From: Sipunculus nudus
Taxonomy: Eukaryota; Annelida; Sipuncula; Golfingiida; Sipunculidae
Direction: 5' to 3'
NCBI GenBank assembly: GCA_026874595.1
Contig: CM049306.1
Coordinates: 102,685,142-102,749,141, forward strand
DNA: 64,000 nt
Shown here: piece by piece, positions 48,711 through 62,378 of the stretch
Layout: every line of letters starts with the position of its first letter
How positions within the stretch are numbered: position 1 is the first letter of the stretch
Notes under the pieces: model-generated
Told to the model about the DNA's origin: nothing
The model's database searches: none
What the model saw: the letters and a program-made list of their open reading frames with translations, nothing else
Translations under genes and position numbers: made by a program

Positions 48711-49365
48711 CTCAGCTGACTGAAATTCATCTGATCTTTAATGATGGGTCTTTGTCCATCACAAATTTTAACCACTGGACCTAGAAACTTCTAACAGCAC
48801 ATCCAGGGATTTCAATAAAAAAATCTCTTTGGAAACCTAACATTGGGAACCCCCCCCCCCCCCCCCCCAAGAATTATAAATAATTGGATACAAAAGCTAG
48901 AGTACCTTAATAACTAATGGATTGATCACCATAATTTTTTGCATACATATTGATCATCGACTCTTTTTTATCAGTTCCTGCAGACTGATGGCTCCATCTG
49001 TATTTTTTTCCTTTTTTTAACACATTTTTTTTCTCTCCATTTTTGAGACCTTCAAATAAAGTGGTCATCTGTTAACAGGGCACAAATTGTCACTGTTGGA
49101 CCTAGAATCTTCTAACATGACATGAAAGAGGACCATAAAAAATCTGTTTTGGAAACCTGTAAATAGGTCTCTGTTACCCATATCCTCTGAACTATCAGGT
49201 TCCTAAATACCCCCCCCCCCCCCAGAATAATTAAAAATTTGATACAAAAGCTCCAATATCTGAATAACCAATGCATGGATGGCAATGATTCTTTGCATTC
49301 ATATTGATCATGAAGTGTTTCATCAGTTCCTGCAGACCTATGATGCCACCTGTATTTTTTTTTTT
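48711..49365 (+). mobile_element. family-A element, 3' truncated
   Basis: Starts AGCTCAGCTGACTGAAATTC; two units with GGACCTAGAA(A/T)CTTCTAAC, C runs (about 48851-48867 and 49211-49223) and CTGCAGAC. It stops at a T run where the next element begins at 49366. Confidence 0.7.
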
Positions 49366-52300
49366 TTAGCGAACCTGTGAGCTATGCGATGGTGTGGTGT
49401 CGGCCGTCGTCCGTGGTCCGTCGTCTGTACGTTAACCTATACTATCTTGAAAACAGCAAGAGTTAGCATCATGAAATTTTATGCAAAAAATTAGTCATCT
49501 AAAAAACTCAATCGGATTTTGCTTATTTTTTGGCTAACTGCATTTTCTTAAATTTTATAGGGAAAAAGCAAAAAAACCTTAAAAATCTTCTTTTCCGAAA
49601 CTGTTCAGCCAAATTGTCCAATATTTCACAGAAATGATTCCTTGAACAATCTTTCTCAAGTTTGTTCGAATGGTTTAGGTTTGGTGATTTTTGGCCAAGT
49701 TACAGGAAGTTGAACTTAGTCATCTGTCAAAAAAAGCATACTAAAATTACAATCTCAGAAACAGCTGAAGCTATCATCACCAAATTTTATGCCAGTGTTG
49801 GTCACGTGAGTCATATCTGAATTTGAGGTATAGGTGGCGCCACCTGCATCGGCCTTTATTGTAGGGGGGTCATCACTGCCCGTATCATACTGACGGCTAC
49901 AAAATTCTGAATAATTCTTATAATAATTGTCTGTTATGGTTCCAAAGAATGAATTTTGGCTGAATTATAAAGATTGAATTGAGTCATTTTACCATATATA
50001 TAGCTGTGTGAAGCAGATACATCTAGCCGGGCATCAGTTTATCAGCATCCATTGCATCATGCCTCTATAGACATTTAGATTTCAGGATATCTATGGTTAA
50101 TATTGACAAGAATGTTTTTTTAAAAGCTTTTAAAAAATGTACATTCATGATTTTAGATATTCCTCATGCCAGGCATTGTTTCCAATCACAGGTATACAGC
50201 TCTCTGTGGGTATATAAAGACGGCTGTACATGGATTATAAATAATTGGTAACCATACTCAACTTAATTCAGATTTTGCCATCAGTGAGATGTATCTGTAT
50301 TATAATTTTGCATTCAGTTTTCAATAAAAACCTTAAAAAAATCTTCTCCTCCGAAACTGTCAAGCCAAATTATTCAATATTTCACAGAAATAATCATATC
50401 TGAATTTGAGGTATAGGTTGCGCCACCTGCATCGGCCTTTATTGTAGGGGGGTCATCACTGCCCGTATCATACTGACGGCTACAAAATTCTGAATAATTT
50501 TTATAATAATTGTCTGTTATGGTTCCAAAGAATGAATTTTGGCTGAATTATAAAGATTGAATTGAGTCATTTTACCATATATATAGCTGTGTGGAGCAGA
50601 TACATCTAGCCTGGCATCAGTTTATCAGCATCCATTGCATCATGCCTCTATAGACATTTAGATTTCAGGATATCTATGGTTAATATTGACAAGAATGTTT
50701 TTTTAAAAGCTTTTAAAAAATGTACATTCATGATTTTAGATATTCCTCATGCCAGGCATTGTTTCCAATCACAGGTATACAGCTCTCTGTGGGTATATAA
50801 AGACGGCTGTACATGGATTATAAATAATTGGTAACCATACTCAACTTAATTCAGATTTTGCCATCATAAAATAATCTTTTATACCATCTCTCTCAAGTTT
50901 GTTCGAATGGTTCAAGTTCGGTGAATTTTGGCCAAAATTACAGGAAGTTGAACTTAGTCATCTGTCCAAAAAAGCACACTAAAATGACAGTCTCAGAAAT
51001 GGCCGGAGCTATCATCACCAAATTTTATGCCAGTGTTGGTCACATGAGTCATATATGAAATTCAGGTATTGGTGGTGCCACCTGCATTGACCTTTTTTTG
51101 TACGGGGTCATTGGTCATCTGTACATTAACCCATAATTTCTCAGGAATAGCAGGAGCTACCAGCCCCAGATTTTATGCAATAATCTGTCACATATAAAAT
51201 TTTGTGGGATTCAGCTTTTTTTTCTTTACTATTTACTTAGATATTATAGGGAAAAAGCTGAAATACTTTTAAAAGTCTTCATGTAAACGGTCCAGCCAAA
51301 TTGTTCAATATTTTACAGAAATGATCCCAGAGGCAAGCCCTCTCAAGTTTGTTCAAATGGTTCGCACTTGATGAATTTTAGTGGAGTTACATGAATTTGA
51401 ACAGTCATTCAGCCAAGTAAGCATACTGACAAAGTAATCTCAGAAATGCAGAAGCTAGCATTACCAAGTATTGTGCAAATGATGGTCACATGACTCATAT
51501 TTGAAGTTGCAGATTTTGTGGTGCCACCTACATTGACCTGTTTTTTATGGGCAAAACCTCACAATTTTAGCCTCTTTCAGCTTTAAATGTTAATGATGAA
51601 ACTTTCAAGTTGAATCGTTCAATTTTTCAAAAGAACTATCCTAGGACATGGTTCTTTCAATCATATCAGAAAAGCTTAAGTTGGTCTTATGGCCATTATT
51701 ATGTCTATTCTTCTACAAAATTATTGTTTCAATTATAACTTCTGTAACATTGCACAAAAATTATTCTTAGGTCGCCTTTGTTCAAGTTTACTTGAATGAT
51801 TTTTTGCAGAATTATTGATCCTTTAACAATAAAAGGACTGCATCTTTTATCATTCTAGATATTTTGAATATGTCAGCTTTAAAAAAAAGCATTTTAGCCA
51901 AAGTCTTTCAGTATGTGTTAACAGTTTTACCATCAGGCCAAGATTGTGTATCTTTAATAGGTTGAGAAACTGCCAACTGTTTCAGATTTGGCAACAGATC
52001 AAGAGTTCAATCAGTGCAGCCAGATATAGGTCAAGAGTTCAATCAGTGCAGCCAAGCACAAGGCATGTGATCACCTCATGGGTGACATGTGAACACCTCA
52101 TGGGCACCATGTGATCACTTCATGGGTGTCATCCCCCTCAGGGCAGGGCCCCTGCATGAGCTTATGCAGTGGTGTGGCTACTATTTCAGATTTGGCAACA
52201 GGCTAGAGGTCAGTCTGGATCTATTTATAGCTCTGTCAGACTGCCAACTGTATCAGATTAGGCAACAAGTCAAGAGTTCACTCAGTGCAGCCAGGTATGG

Positions 52301-53111
52301 GTCAGGAGTTTACTCAATGCAGTAGCTGCATTCTATTTATAGCATTGGCAGACTGCATACTGCATCAGATTTGGCACCAAAGTTCAGCTTGGATCTATTT
52401 ATATCTTTGGCAGAGTGCCAACTGTGTCAGACTATGCAACAGGTCAAGAGTTCATTCAGTGCAGCCAGGTACAGGTCAAAAGTTCACTCAGTCTAGCCAG
52501 GTGCAGGTCATGAGTTCACTCAGTGCAGTAGACTGAGCCAGCAAATTTGTCACAGTTCACTTGGGGCAACTGCCTTTCTCACCTAAGCCTGGTCAGCCCC
52601 ATGCATCAGACTCAAGGTAAGTTTGATGTATTGGCCTGATATTTTGACCTGTCTGTGTGTCTTTGATGCCTTTCTCATTCACAAGACAGGTGACTCTTGC
52701 ACAGTGTATGTGCATGCTTATTTCTACAGAGAAAATTTGATATATCAGCCTGAAATTGGGCATATATATACTTATCGAATAGCTTTGTTGTATACAAGAC
52801 TGGTGGTGCCCCTACAGTGTGTGTTCCTGCTTATTTTCAGGAGGGGTTTGATATATGAAACTGAAATTGGGCATATGTATATATCTCTGATAACTTTGTT
52901 GTATACAAGACTGGCGGTGCCAGCTACAGTCATTTTTGTGTTGTGTGCACCCATGCCAGAATTTCAGCAGTGATGTTTGTGTAATTGTTTCTTATTCAAA
53001 ATGTTTAGTACTTGCATTGTTCATATACATGAGAAGTAATGGTCCAGCATTGAAGCATTATACCTGGTGTATTTCCATATGCATAGGTTCGCATTAGGCC
53101 TGTAGGCCTTG
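49366..53111 (+). mobile_element. 3.7-kb Helentron-like element (GCGAACCT family)
   Basis: 5' GCGAACCT (49369-49376) is inverse to AGGTTCGC (53085-53092). Two AGGCCT palindromes (53096-53109) precede CTTG (53108-53111) and TTTC. Internal units of a few hundred bp carry CAAATTTTATGC, TTTGTTCGAATGGTT and GTGGCGCCACCTGCAT. A 473-bp segment is duplicated inside (49811-50283 and 50394-50866), and a short-repeat zone with GAGTTCA(A/C)TCAGTGCAG fills 52000-52540. No replicase ORF. Confidence 0.68.
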
Positions 53112-56094
53112 TTTCATACCAAGCAGGTGCATGTATTGATTTAATCTAGTCTTAATGACTGCTGCAGCTTCCATATTTTTACAGTCATTATGTGAAGGTA
53201 GTATGCCTAAAGCTGTAAAATAAAGCATCCCTTTATAATAGTAGTGGAAGAAATCATGAACAATAATAACTAAATGAAAATATTTTGCCATATTTGTTTT
53301 TCAGTGCTCATAATCAAACATAGCCTAAATTAAATATCAATTGCACACTAAGGGTGTGCAAGATTAAACACAAGATCAGATGTCTGCTGTTTGAAAAGGT
53401 CAACATTCTATACCAAAGGAAGTCTCTGAAAGGCAGGCAAAACAGAAACTTCAACTTAGTAAATTTTTTAGTATATTTTTTAGTACATTTCTTCAGATGT
53501 GAATTCCTGACTACCCACCACTACCATGTGGCATTTCAGTCCATATAAAATAAAATATCATCAACTATTTTTTCATGAATACCTGCAATGTTGTGTATCA
53601 ATACCTGCAATGTTGTGTATCAATACCTGAGATGTTTGGATTCCTGACTACCCATGGGGCATAATACTGGATAGTCTTTAATGACGAGTAACCATGGCAG
53701 CCACAGGAATGTCTCATGGGAGAACAGTGATATGATCTCCTGTCATCCTGCACAGGACATATTTAGTTCTGCAGCAAATATTTTGAATGGTTCTCATGGG
53801 TTATTGTCGGAATGTCTTGCGTTGTTGGTGTTTGTCTAGACAGAGGAAAGAAATACCAACGGTACAGATGTCTCCTTCAGTGCTGAAGTTCAGGTTGTGC
53901 TGAATCCTCTGAACATAACAGCTCCTCATTAAGCCTGGAACTTTTTTATCTTGATTCTTCTTTAATATAAACTATTTTACAAATTTAGTTACGGCAAATG
54001 AGAACCTCATAGCTCGGACATTGTAGAAATTCATTGTCTGGTTAAAATATCATACAAACTTTTACCAACTTCACAAGCAGTAGGTGGAGCACTACAGCTC
54101 TGTCATCACTTAATTTTGGTTTGGTTCTTCTAGGATATCAGGTATTATACCAGCATCATCTGTTCATGGCAACCCAATATAGCTCTGACATCACAGAATT
54201 TCACTTTGTTTCTTCAGTGATATCAAAGTTTCACCCATTACACTACTACTAAATCAGAACTGTGTGGTTATGACATGAAACCACCTTGACTCAAATCCGA
54301 AAATACTTTACCAACATTGCAAATCCTAAATGCCATGAATGTCATAATGGCCCCTTTCAGGTTTGCTGCATGTTAAATGCACAATTTTTATTACAGATTA
54401 CTCATAGATAAAGAAGAATGTGTTTAAATCCTGACTCCAGATTACTGCACATGTTTAATAAATATTTTATGAAACCATGAGCTGAACAAAATCTGTATTT
54501 GCAAGTATTCTATTCATTTTAGTTGGATATGCTTGCTTGGCTGAATGTCTTAGTGGGGATCCATTTTAACTAGCCTGTGTGAATCAAATTCTTAATATCC
54601 TGTGTATTTATATTTAGGGGTTCACAAATACTCGATGTGAGTTTTAATCTACATTTTTTATATTTTAAAATTTTATGGGTCACTCAAGCATAATTAAGAA
54701 CAAACCAATATACATGAGACATGTACAACAGATTTGTTAAAGTGATATATTTAGCTGTAGCTTAACAAAAATTCATCAACATTATTCTTTGCATCATGCT
54801 TATTGATTGCAGTATAAAATACTTTCATAATGATTTTCACAGCACACTAATCTGTGAATTCTAAAGATGATCACAGTCCACTTGACAGTAGGTGGATTGC
54901 CTTTGTGGATTAAACAAGAGTAAAACATACACTAGTGCTAGCATAAGTATAACTTATAAGCCTTCTGAATCCAAGCACACACGCACTCATAACGTTGATG
55001 AATGTATGATGAACTTAACTATGAAAGAATATACGTCATGTTATGTTTGTAAAAAAAAGTCAAAACAAGTACTTTGCAAGAAATGCTAGCTGATGGTGTC
55101 ACTTAAAAGATGTTCATATTTAAAAATGGGGAAGGGTAGAAAAAGGTGAAGTTTGATGACTTCTGCCACAGGAAACATTCCAGCATAACAGTTATAGTCT
55201 AATTAAAAGAAGAAATTTAAATGTTAATTGCGCAGTGGAGGATTTGTTTTCATGCCAGCAGTGTTAGCAAGATTAACATTTTATACATTATATGCACTAT
55301 CATTGTGTAAACTTAGTTAATAAAAGATACAGAATATTTTGATTTGTTGTTATTCTTCAAGAATTCTCCGAAGCTGTCTCCTCGCTCACCCCACAATTCT
55401 GAAAACGGAAAGAAGAGACTCATGTTTACTTGCCATGTCATCATTTAACTTTGAACCACAAATTTTATTGTAGCCACCTCTTCCCAAACTAAAGTTCTTT
55501 CCATCCCCTACAGTTCCCAACCATTTGTAATTATACATAACCAAAATATTAACTGAACCTCAGTGTCAAAGTTGAGATATTCTCAATTTTCACTTATCAT
55601 TCATGCATCATTAAACCAACTGCACTCCTTATTTCATGGTAAAGCATGTTTGTAACTTGTAATATCTTAACCTTTGCAAAATAAAGAATTGGTTTATATT
55701 TATGACAAAATTTAAAAAAAATTGAAATCTGTCAATTATTTAAAATATTACTCCGACAAGTGCTAATTAAAGATGTCAGTACATTTGACTAATGACATTA
55801 AGACTCGTGGCTGTATCAGCTGTTACATGATACTGGGTAAATAATCAAAATTCATATTACTGATTCCTTTATTCCAGTTTATAAAAATAAACATTCCCAA
55901 CTCCAGTTTTGCTCATTTTATAATATATTGGTTTGTTTTGATCCTTGGGTTATTTTTAACACGTATTAGTTTCAAAACTGAGATAACTTTTCTTTTTTTT
56001 CTGATACATGTTTAAACAAAAAATTTTCAAATATGATAAAAAAATCAGATCTTAAAGACAAGTTCTCATATAATGTTAATAATTGTCATGAGTG
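53112..56094. other. intergenic stretch, no gene recognised
   Basis: AT-rich. A 22-bp unit (AATACCTGCAATGTTGTGTATC) is repeated at 53579-53625, and TTCCTGACTACCCA occurs twice (53505, 53640). A 65-codon frame ending CYVCKKKSKQVLCKKC (54892-55089) has paired cysteines but no support as a gene. Confidence 0.5.
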
Positions 56095-56454
56095 TCTTGC
56101 TATGTTTAGTGTGTTGACAGTGATGTGACAGTATTCAAAAGTGAATATAATAGTTTTTTTTTTATAAATTAAAGCCATAAAACCAGGTACTTTTATCATT
56201 ATTTGTATTTGTATATCCTGGATTCCCAACAGTTTCATTTGACTGATACTGAATAATTACAAGATACTGAGTGAATACTTTATAATTGTATTTGAATATG
56301 AATACAAACATTCATAGTTCCATCATGAAAATTAATAAAAATACCAATACAGGTAAAAAGAAAGTATTCAAATGTGATGCTTTCAAATACTATCAAAATG
56401 TATTCATAAATGCATTCCTGAATATATTTTATAATATTATTTCAATAATCATTT
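56095..56454 (+). repeat. family-A-related segment interrupted by an insertion
   Basis: Matches 59590-59966 (AAAGCC(A/G)(T/C)AAAACCAGGTACTT, GGATTC(C/T)CAACA, TTATTTC/TAATAATCATTT) and stops at AATCATTT, where the GCGGATAC element begins. The matching sequence resumes with CAGTTATA after 57179. Confidence 0.75.
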
Positions 56455-57176
56455 ATTGTATCCACCAAAACAAAGTTTTGCGGATACTATGTTTTTGACC
56501 GGGTTCCTCTGCAGCGTACGTTTCCGGAATAGAACTCTGAGACCACTGGACAGATTTTCCGAAATTTTACATGATTATCAGGTCACATGTGAACTGGCGC
56601 CAAAATATTTTGCTTTGACCTCAGACCTTTCCTCTCTCCAGTGCGTCCATCTGTGCGTCTGCTTTGACTTATTAACCCACATATCTTCAACTCATTTGAC
56701 CTATCAGGAAAAAATTTTGCACAAATGCTGCCCTTGGATAGCTTTATAACATCATACATAAAAAATGGTGGTGCCACCTGCAACCATTTTTGTACAGCGT
56801 CCATCTGTCTGCCGTTGGATAAATTCACTCATAGGCCTATCTCGGCAGTGGTTTGACTTATCTGCCTAAAATTTTGCATGTATATACATCTTGGATAGCT
56901 TTCTCGATTTTGTGGCAGGTGGCACCATCACTTTCACGTTCAGGCTGCAGACATCCAGGCTGATATCTCAGGACTGGTTTGACTTATCTGCCTAAAATTT
57001 TGAAGTTGTATACAACTTGGATAACTCTCTGGATTTTGTGGCAGGTGGCCCCACCTACATACACACTACATACCTCACTCTGTTTCCCCCTGCCACTCAA
57101 TTCATGCCTCACTTCACCCATCCCACTCTGATTTCGGCGGATACACGTAGTCGCTTGTCGACTACCCGAATTCTTG
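56455..57176 (+). mobile_element. Helentron-like element (GCGGATAC family), copy 2, nested
   Basis: ATTGTATCCACCAAAACAAAG at the 5' end; 3' end GGCGGATAC, hairpin GTAGTCG-CTTGT-CGACTAC, CCGAATT, CTTG (57173-57176). Internal AAAATTTTGCATGTATATAC and GGTGGTGCCACCTGC units as in copy 1 at 14391. It sits inside the family-A-related segment. Confidence 0.82.
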
Positions 57177-57226
57177 TTTCAGTTATAATATTAAAAAATC
57201 TTTTAAGGTGACACTGTTACATTTTT

Positions 57227-60212
57227 AGCTCAGCTGACTTTAAGTCATCTGAGCTATAGTCATGGTCCATTGTCCATCGTCCTACCGTCTATTTGTCCGT
57301 CTGTAGATGTGGCACGTTTTGAAACCGTAAGACCAAGGAATCCAAAATTCGGCACAATGTTAGATGTCCCCAAGATCTCCTACCAAGCTGAAAACTGGGT
57401 CTTTACAATTTCGTTCCTTTGAGAAATTAAGGAAAAACATCAATTTGTTATTAAAAACCTATTTTCATACTGCAGGACTGCTTAATATCAGAACCACTAA
57501 TCTGATTCCTCATATTTACCATAAATATTACTCTATATAGTTCCTATGTATACATGCCAGAAATTAGGTCTGTATTTTATAATTTAAAAAAGTAATGGGC
57601 CAAACATAATGCATTTTGTAAAAAATCAGGAAAGATATTTGATCACTTAACACAAAACATGTTAAAGCTAAGTACTTTTTAGCTCAGCTGACTATAAGTC
57701 ATCTGAGCTATAGTCGTGGTCCATTGTCCGTCGTCCGTCCATCTGCCTGTCTGTCCCTCCGTCCGTCTGGATGTCCATCCGTAAGACTGGCACGTTTCGA
57801 CACCATTGGACCTATGAATATGAAATTCAGCATACAGTTAGATGTCCCCAAAATCTCCTACCATGCCGAAAATTTGGTCAATAGGACTTTGTTCCTTCGA
57901 GATATTAAGGAAAAACCTCAATTTTTTATTAGAAATCTGTTTTTACACTTCAGGACTGCCTAATATCAAAACCACTCATCTGGTTTTCTTCATATTTATC
58001 ATAAATATTCCTCTATATAGTTCCTATGTACATGCCAGAAATTAAGTCAGTATTATTTAATTTAAAAAAGTTATGGGCCCAAACATAATGGACTTTGTAA
58101 AAAATCAGGAAAGATATTTGGTCACTCAAGACCAAAAGTGTTAAAGGTAGGGACTTTTTTTCAGTGATACAACTTTAATCAATCAAAATTTAATTGTATA
58201 CCAAAAATTAGATCAAAATCGGTTAAATTTTTTTAAATATTGGCAAAAATATAAAATTGGTACCTTAAATTTTGCCCAAATTTGGCCACGGCACGTTTTT
58301 TTCCTGTAAGTACTGTGGAGTTAATTTTTTTGTTAGCATTTTGTCTGTTAACACCAAAAATTTGAAACCAGTTGATCAAAAACTGTAGATTTTATTCAAG
58401 ATTTCAAGCACCATGTCACATATTGTTTACATCAAACTAGTGTTATGCAGTTTGCTAGAGCTCAGCTCCCCAGCTTCAGCTTTAAGTTCCTAAAATTTGG
58501 CATACAGTTAGATGTCTCCAAAATCCCCTACCATGCCAAGAATTTTATCACTAGGACCTAATTCTTTCGAAATATTAATGAAAAACTTCATTTTTCCATT
58601 AAAAACCCATTGTTACACTGTAAGAATGACTAATATCAAAACCACTGATCTGACTTTGATCTTATATAATATACATATTTTTCTATACATTCGCTATGCA
58701 CATGCCAGAAATGATGTCAGTATTGCGTAATTGTTTTAAGTTATGGGCCCAAACATAATGCACTTTTTAAAAAATCAAGAAATATATTTACTCCCTTAAC
58801 AAGAGGATTGCTGAAGCTAGAGATTTTTTGTCAGGGATGTAACATTATTAAATCAAGATTCAATTGAATACAAAAAATTAGTTCTGAATTTTTCAAATTT
58901 TATAAGTTATTAGTATAAATATAAAATTTGAACCTTAAATTTGCCCAACTTTGACCATGGCACGTTTGTTTCCTGAGAGCACTGATGATATAATTTTCAT
59001 ATCATGCACACATAAGGATTTCATCTTTGTAGTTTAGAAAGCTGAAAGAAATTGGCCAAATATTGTAGCTTTTATTAATGTTTTTATGAGACCATGTCAG
59101 ACCCAGGTTCAATCCAGCCCCTCTTCAGTCACCTGTATGTTGACCTTGTTGACCTTTCATCAGATTATGCATGCTTGAGGGAAGCATACACTGGGTCAGC
59201 CAGGCAGCTAATGCCCAGCCACAGTTGATCCAGGTGTCCAACCCAACTCATCTAGTAGTTGTTTTGAAAAACAACATAACAATAAACAATAAATTAATAA
59301 TTTTGTATTGTTTTTTATAACAAATTAAATAAAAATTAATAGAAAAATAATTTGATAGTTGAAGAGTAACAGAAAATTAATTTGCAGTTACTGATGATGT
59401 AAGAATCTTGTATGGATGGATAGAATGTCATTGTTATTCCAAATAATACCATGCAGTCACCTTTGGTATTTTTCAGTTAAATTTTAATGATAAAAAAAAT
59501 AAATCATTATTCATTACTAATCATTAGGGATCATATGAAGGAAATTAATGATAGACAAAGATGCAGTTGATAATATTAATCTAGATTCCTACTGTGTCTA
59601 GTGTGTAGATTGATGTGAAATTAGTCCAAAATGAATATATTACATTTATTTTTTTTTTCAATATAAATAAAAGCCGCAAAACCAGGTACTTATGATCATT
59701 ATTTAAATGTGTGAATTTTGTATATACTGGATTCTCAACATCATTGTTTGGTGAAAACAATATAAATACCAGACATGGTGCGAATACTTTGCAATTGTAT
59801 TAAAATACGAATATGAAAATGTACTGCATTATAAAATTTCTTGCATAAAGACTGGGAATTCAGGTAAAAATAAAACTATATGAATACCAATGCAAATACT
59901 TTCAAAATGTATTCATGAATGCATTCATGGATATATTCTTTAATATTATTTTGATAATCATTTCAGTTATATTTCATTTTAAAAAATCATACAATTCTCT
60001 TATTATTTTTTTATTAAAAATTATATTTGGGACAATATTTGTAATTTTTTTTAATAAATAGTTAAACTCTTATATTATATGTTCTGCTTATAAGTTATAT
60101 GGCCAAGTCAAAATCTGTGTGACAATAGTACTCAATTTTTTAATCATTTCTAAATCATATTTTTCTATCATATATAACAGCTGAGCGCCGTGACCCATAG
60201 GTCCTTTGTTTT
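57227..60212 (+). mobile_element. family-A tandem copies
   Basis: 5' ends AGCTCAGCTGACTTTAAGTC at 57227 and AGCTCAGCTGACTATAAGTC at 57681, both with CATCTGAGCTATAGTC and GTCCGTC runs. Units of about 450 bp carry GATGTCCCCAA(A/G)ATCTCCTACC and ATGTACATGCCAGAAATTA. The 3' portion (59590-60212) ends CAGCTGAGCGCCGTGACCC and a changed terminus, CCTTTG. Confidence 0.7.
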
Positions 60213-61367
60213 CTCCATCTTTTTGCCTGTTTAAAATATACAATAATTATGAATAAACTTTTTTATCCTGTAAGCACTGTTGAATTAAATTTCATATCCT
60301 GTATGTATATGCAAGGGTGCAATAATTGTTTGAACAGTAGTTCTATTGCTATGGCATAAAATTTAAAAATTTAAGAAAATATTTACAGAGAGACAGAGGT
60401 CCTTCCACCTGTTGAATGGGGATGTTATGGCAACTGTATACATATGATTAAATAGAAAAAAAAGGGTTTATTAAAGAAATTGGATCTCACTAGACAAATG
60501 TGTAAATGTTGAATTGTCAACAGCTTATCAAAAAGGTAACCAATGGAAACGCATGGTCAGATCTCAAAATATTATTTGCAACAATTTCCTCAATCATATC
60601 AACCAACCATGGCCTAGATAACCTCTTCCTCTCAGACTTTATCTACATTTCATAATATTTTAGATATTAACCTTCCAGTGTTTGAGTAGTGTTGTCTGTC
60701 TCTCTCTCTCCTTTTCTCTCTAAATCCAACTCCTTGCTGCCCTCACTGTTCCCTTCTCCGAACCCCATCCTAGTGTCAGTCTCAGTAAACAATAACAAGA
60801 TGAATCAGATATATTCATATATTATATTATGTATAACTATTTGTTCATAGGTACCTATGTACATGCCATAAATTATGTCAATATTGTGTAATATGTAGAC
60901 GTGGTGGGCATCAAAATAATTAACCTTGTCAAGACTGAAGAGATATCATGTCATACAGTGACAAATTCATAAATCCCCTCATCAGCATAGTTAATCATAA
61001 CATCATATCTGTCAAATTGAAATCTTTCAGACTTCCATACACTATAGATCCTTCTACAAATAGCCTTATCATCATTCTCCTGCTGCTTATTACTGCTATC
61101 ATTGAATTCATATTTGCTCAAATATATCGCTATTTTCAACCCTCCCAAATAAATAAAAAAAATAAAACACTATATTTTACTCCATATTAATCCATCAGTC
61201 AGGTTATTTCATATATCATTTACTCACATATTACATTATATTCCTTTATTATAGCGCGATATGTCCATAATATTCATAAGCTTTATCGACTCGATATAGT
61301 ATTACAATGGTGATACATTTATAATCCAATCACGATCAGCTGAGCGCCGTGACCCTTTGGTCCCTTG
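60213..61367 (+). mobile_element. AT-rich segment ending in a family-A 3' terminus
   Basis: No gene seen. CAGCTGAGCGCCGTGACCC and CCCTTG end at 61367, with TTT following. The 5' end belonging to this terminus could not be found. Confidence 0.5.
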
Positions 61368-61369
61368 TT

Positions 61370-61927
61370 TAACTCGGCTGACAAAAACTCGCCTGAGCTT
61401 TGGTCATGGTCCTTTATCCGTCATCCGTTGACAGGGCACGTTTTAAAATCGTTGGACCTACGAATCCAAAATTTTGCATACAGATAGATGTCCCCAATAT
61501 CTTCTACCATGCCGAATATTGGGTCACTAGGACTACTTTCATTCGAAATATTAAGGAACAACCTCAATTTTCCATTGAAAACGCATTGTTACCCTTCAAG
61601 ACTGTCTAAATGAAAACCACTGTTCTGACTTTGATCATATTTAATATGTGTATTCCTCTATATATTTCCCATGTACATACCAGAAATTAGGTCAGTATTG
61701 TGCAATTTCTTGAAGTATGGGCCCCAGCATAATGCACTTTGTAAAAAAAATTATGAAATTTATTTACTCACTTAACATAATTGTTGAAGCTAAAGATTTT
61801 TTCAGGGATATATCTTTATTAAAACCAGTATCTTAAAATTTGTCCAGATTTGACCATGGCACGTTTTTTTTTCCAGTAAGTGCTGTAGATTCGATTTTCA
61901 CTGCATGCAGATATAAGCATTTCACCT
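61370..61927 (+). mobile_element. family-A element, 5' end abutting the previous 3' end
   Basis: AACTCGGCTGACAAAAACTC and GCCTGAGCTTTGGTCATGGTC form the 5' hairpin. One unit follows with GATGTCCCCAATATCTTCTACC, then GACCATGGCACGTTTT. Truncated at about 61927. Confidence 0.65.
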
Positions 61928-62323
61928 GTTAAAATCTGCGTTGGCGCAGGGTCGTCTGTCCGCCGTCCTCTGTACGTTAACCCATATTATCTCAAAAACC
62001 CTAGCATCACCAAATTTTATGCAAAAAAAAATTTAAAAAAATAAGTCACCTTATAAAGGACGGTTTTTGCTCAGTTATTGCTTATATGATGATTGGTCCA
62101 TACATGGGAGAATTTCATAACCGTCAGGATATTGCCGACAATTAGTGATCTTAGGTTTCTTTTAACTTTATCTTAAGAACTGTTCACGCGATCACTCTGT
62201 AATTTAATATGGTGACTGGTGCCTGTTAAAATCAAATGTGGCTGCCAGACAGCCATCTTGAATTCCTGGGCATACCTGGGTCCTTACCAAGGATCTTAAC
62301 AGTTCCGGCACATCAGTTCTTGT
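61928..62323 (+). mobile_element. truncated repeat with CTTG 3' end
   Basis: Begins GCGTTGGCGCAGGGTCGTCTG with GTACGTTAACCCATATTATC, like the GCGAACCT family just after its 5' end. Ends GGCACATCAGTTCTTG followed by TTTTT. Confidence 0.45.
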
Positions 62324-62378
62324 TTTTCATTTTTGGCTCAATTAATGGCCATTCTGAAACTAACAAATAGCAGTATTG

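Noticed and set aside
52623-52973. 116-codon frame
   Set aside because: Falls in the 3' units of a repeat element with TTTGATATATC..AAGACTGG(T/C)GGTGCC; the paired residues come from the repeat.
54892-55089. Small zinc-binding protein or piggyBac C-terminal exon (CYVC..CKKC)
   Set aside because: Only four paired cysteines in a 65-codon frame; no acceptor, no further exon and no transposase sequence nearby.
57724-58730. Frames with SVRPSACLSLRPSGCPSVR-type protein
   Set aside because: CCGTCCGTC-rich repeat DNA read as protein, present in every family-A copy.
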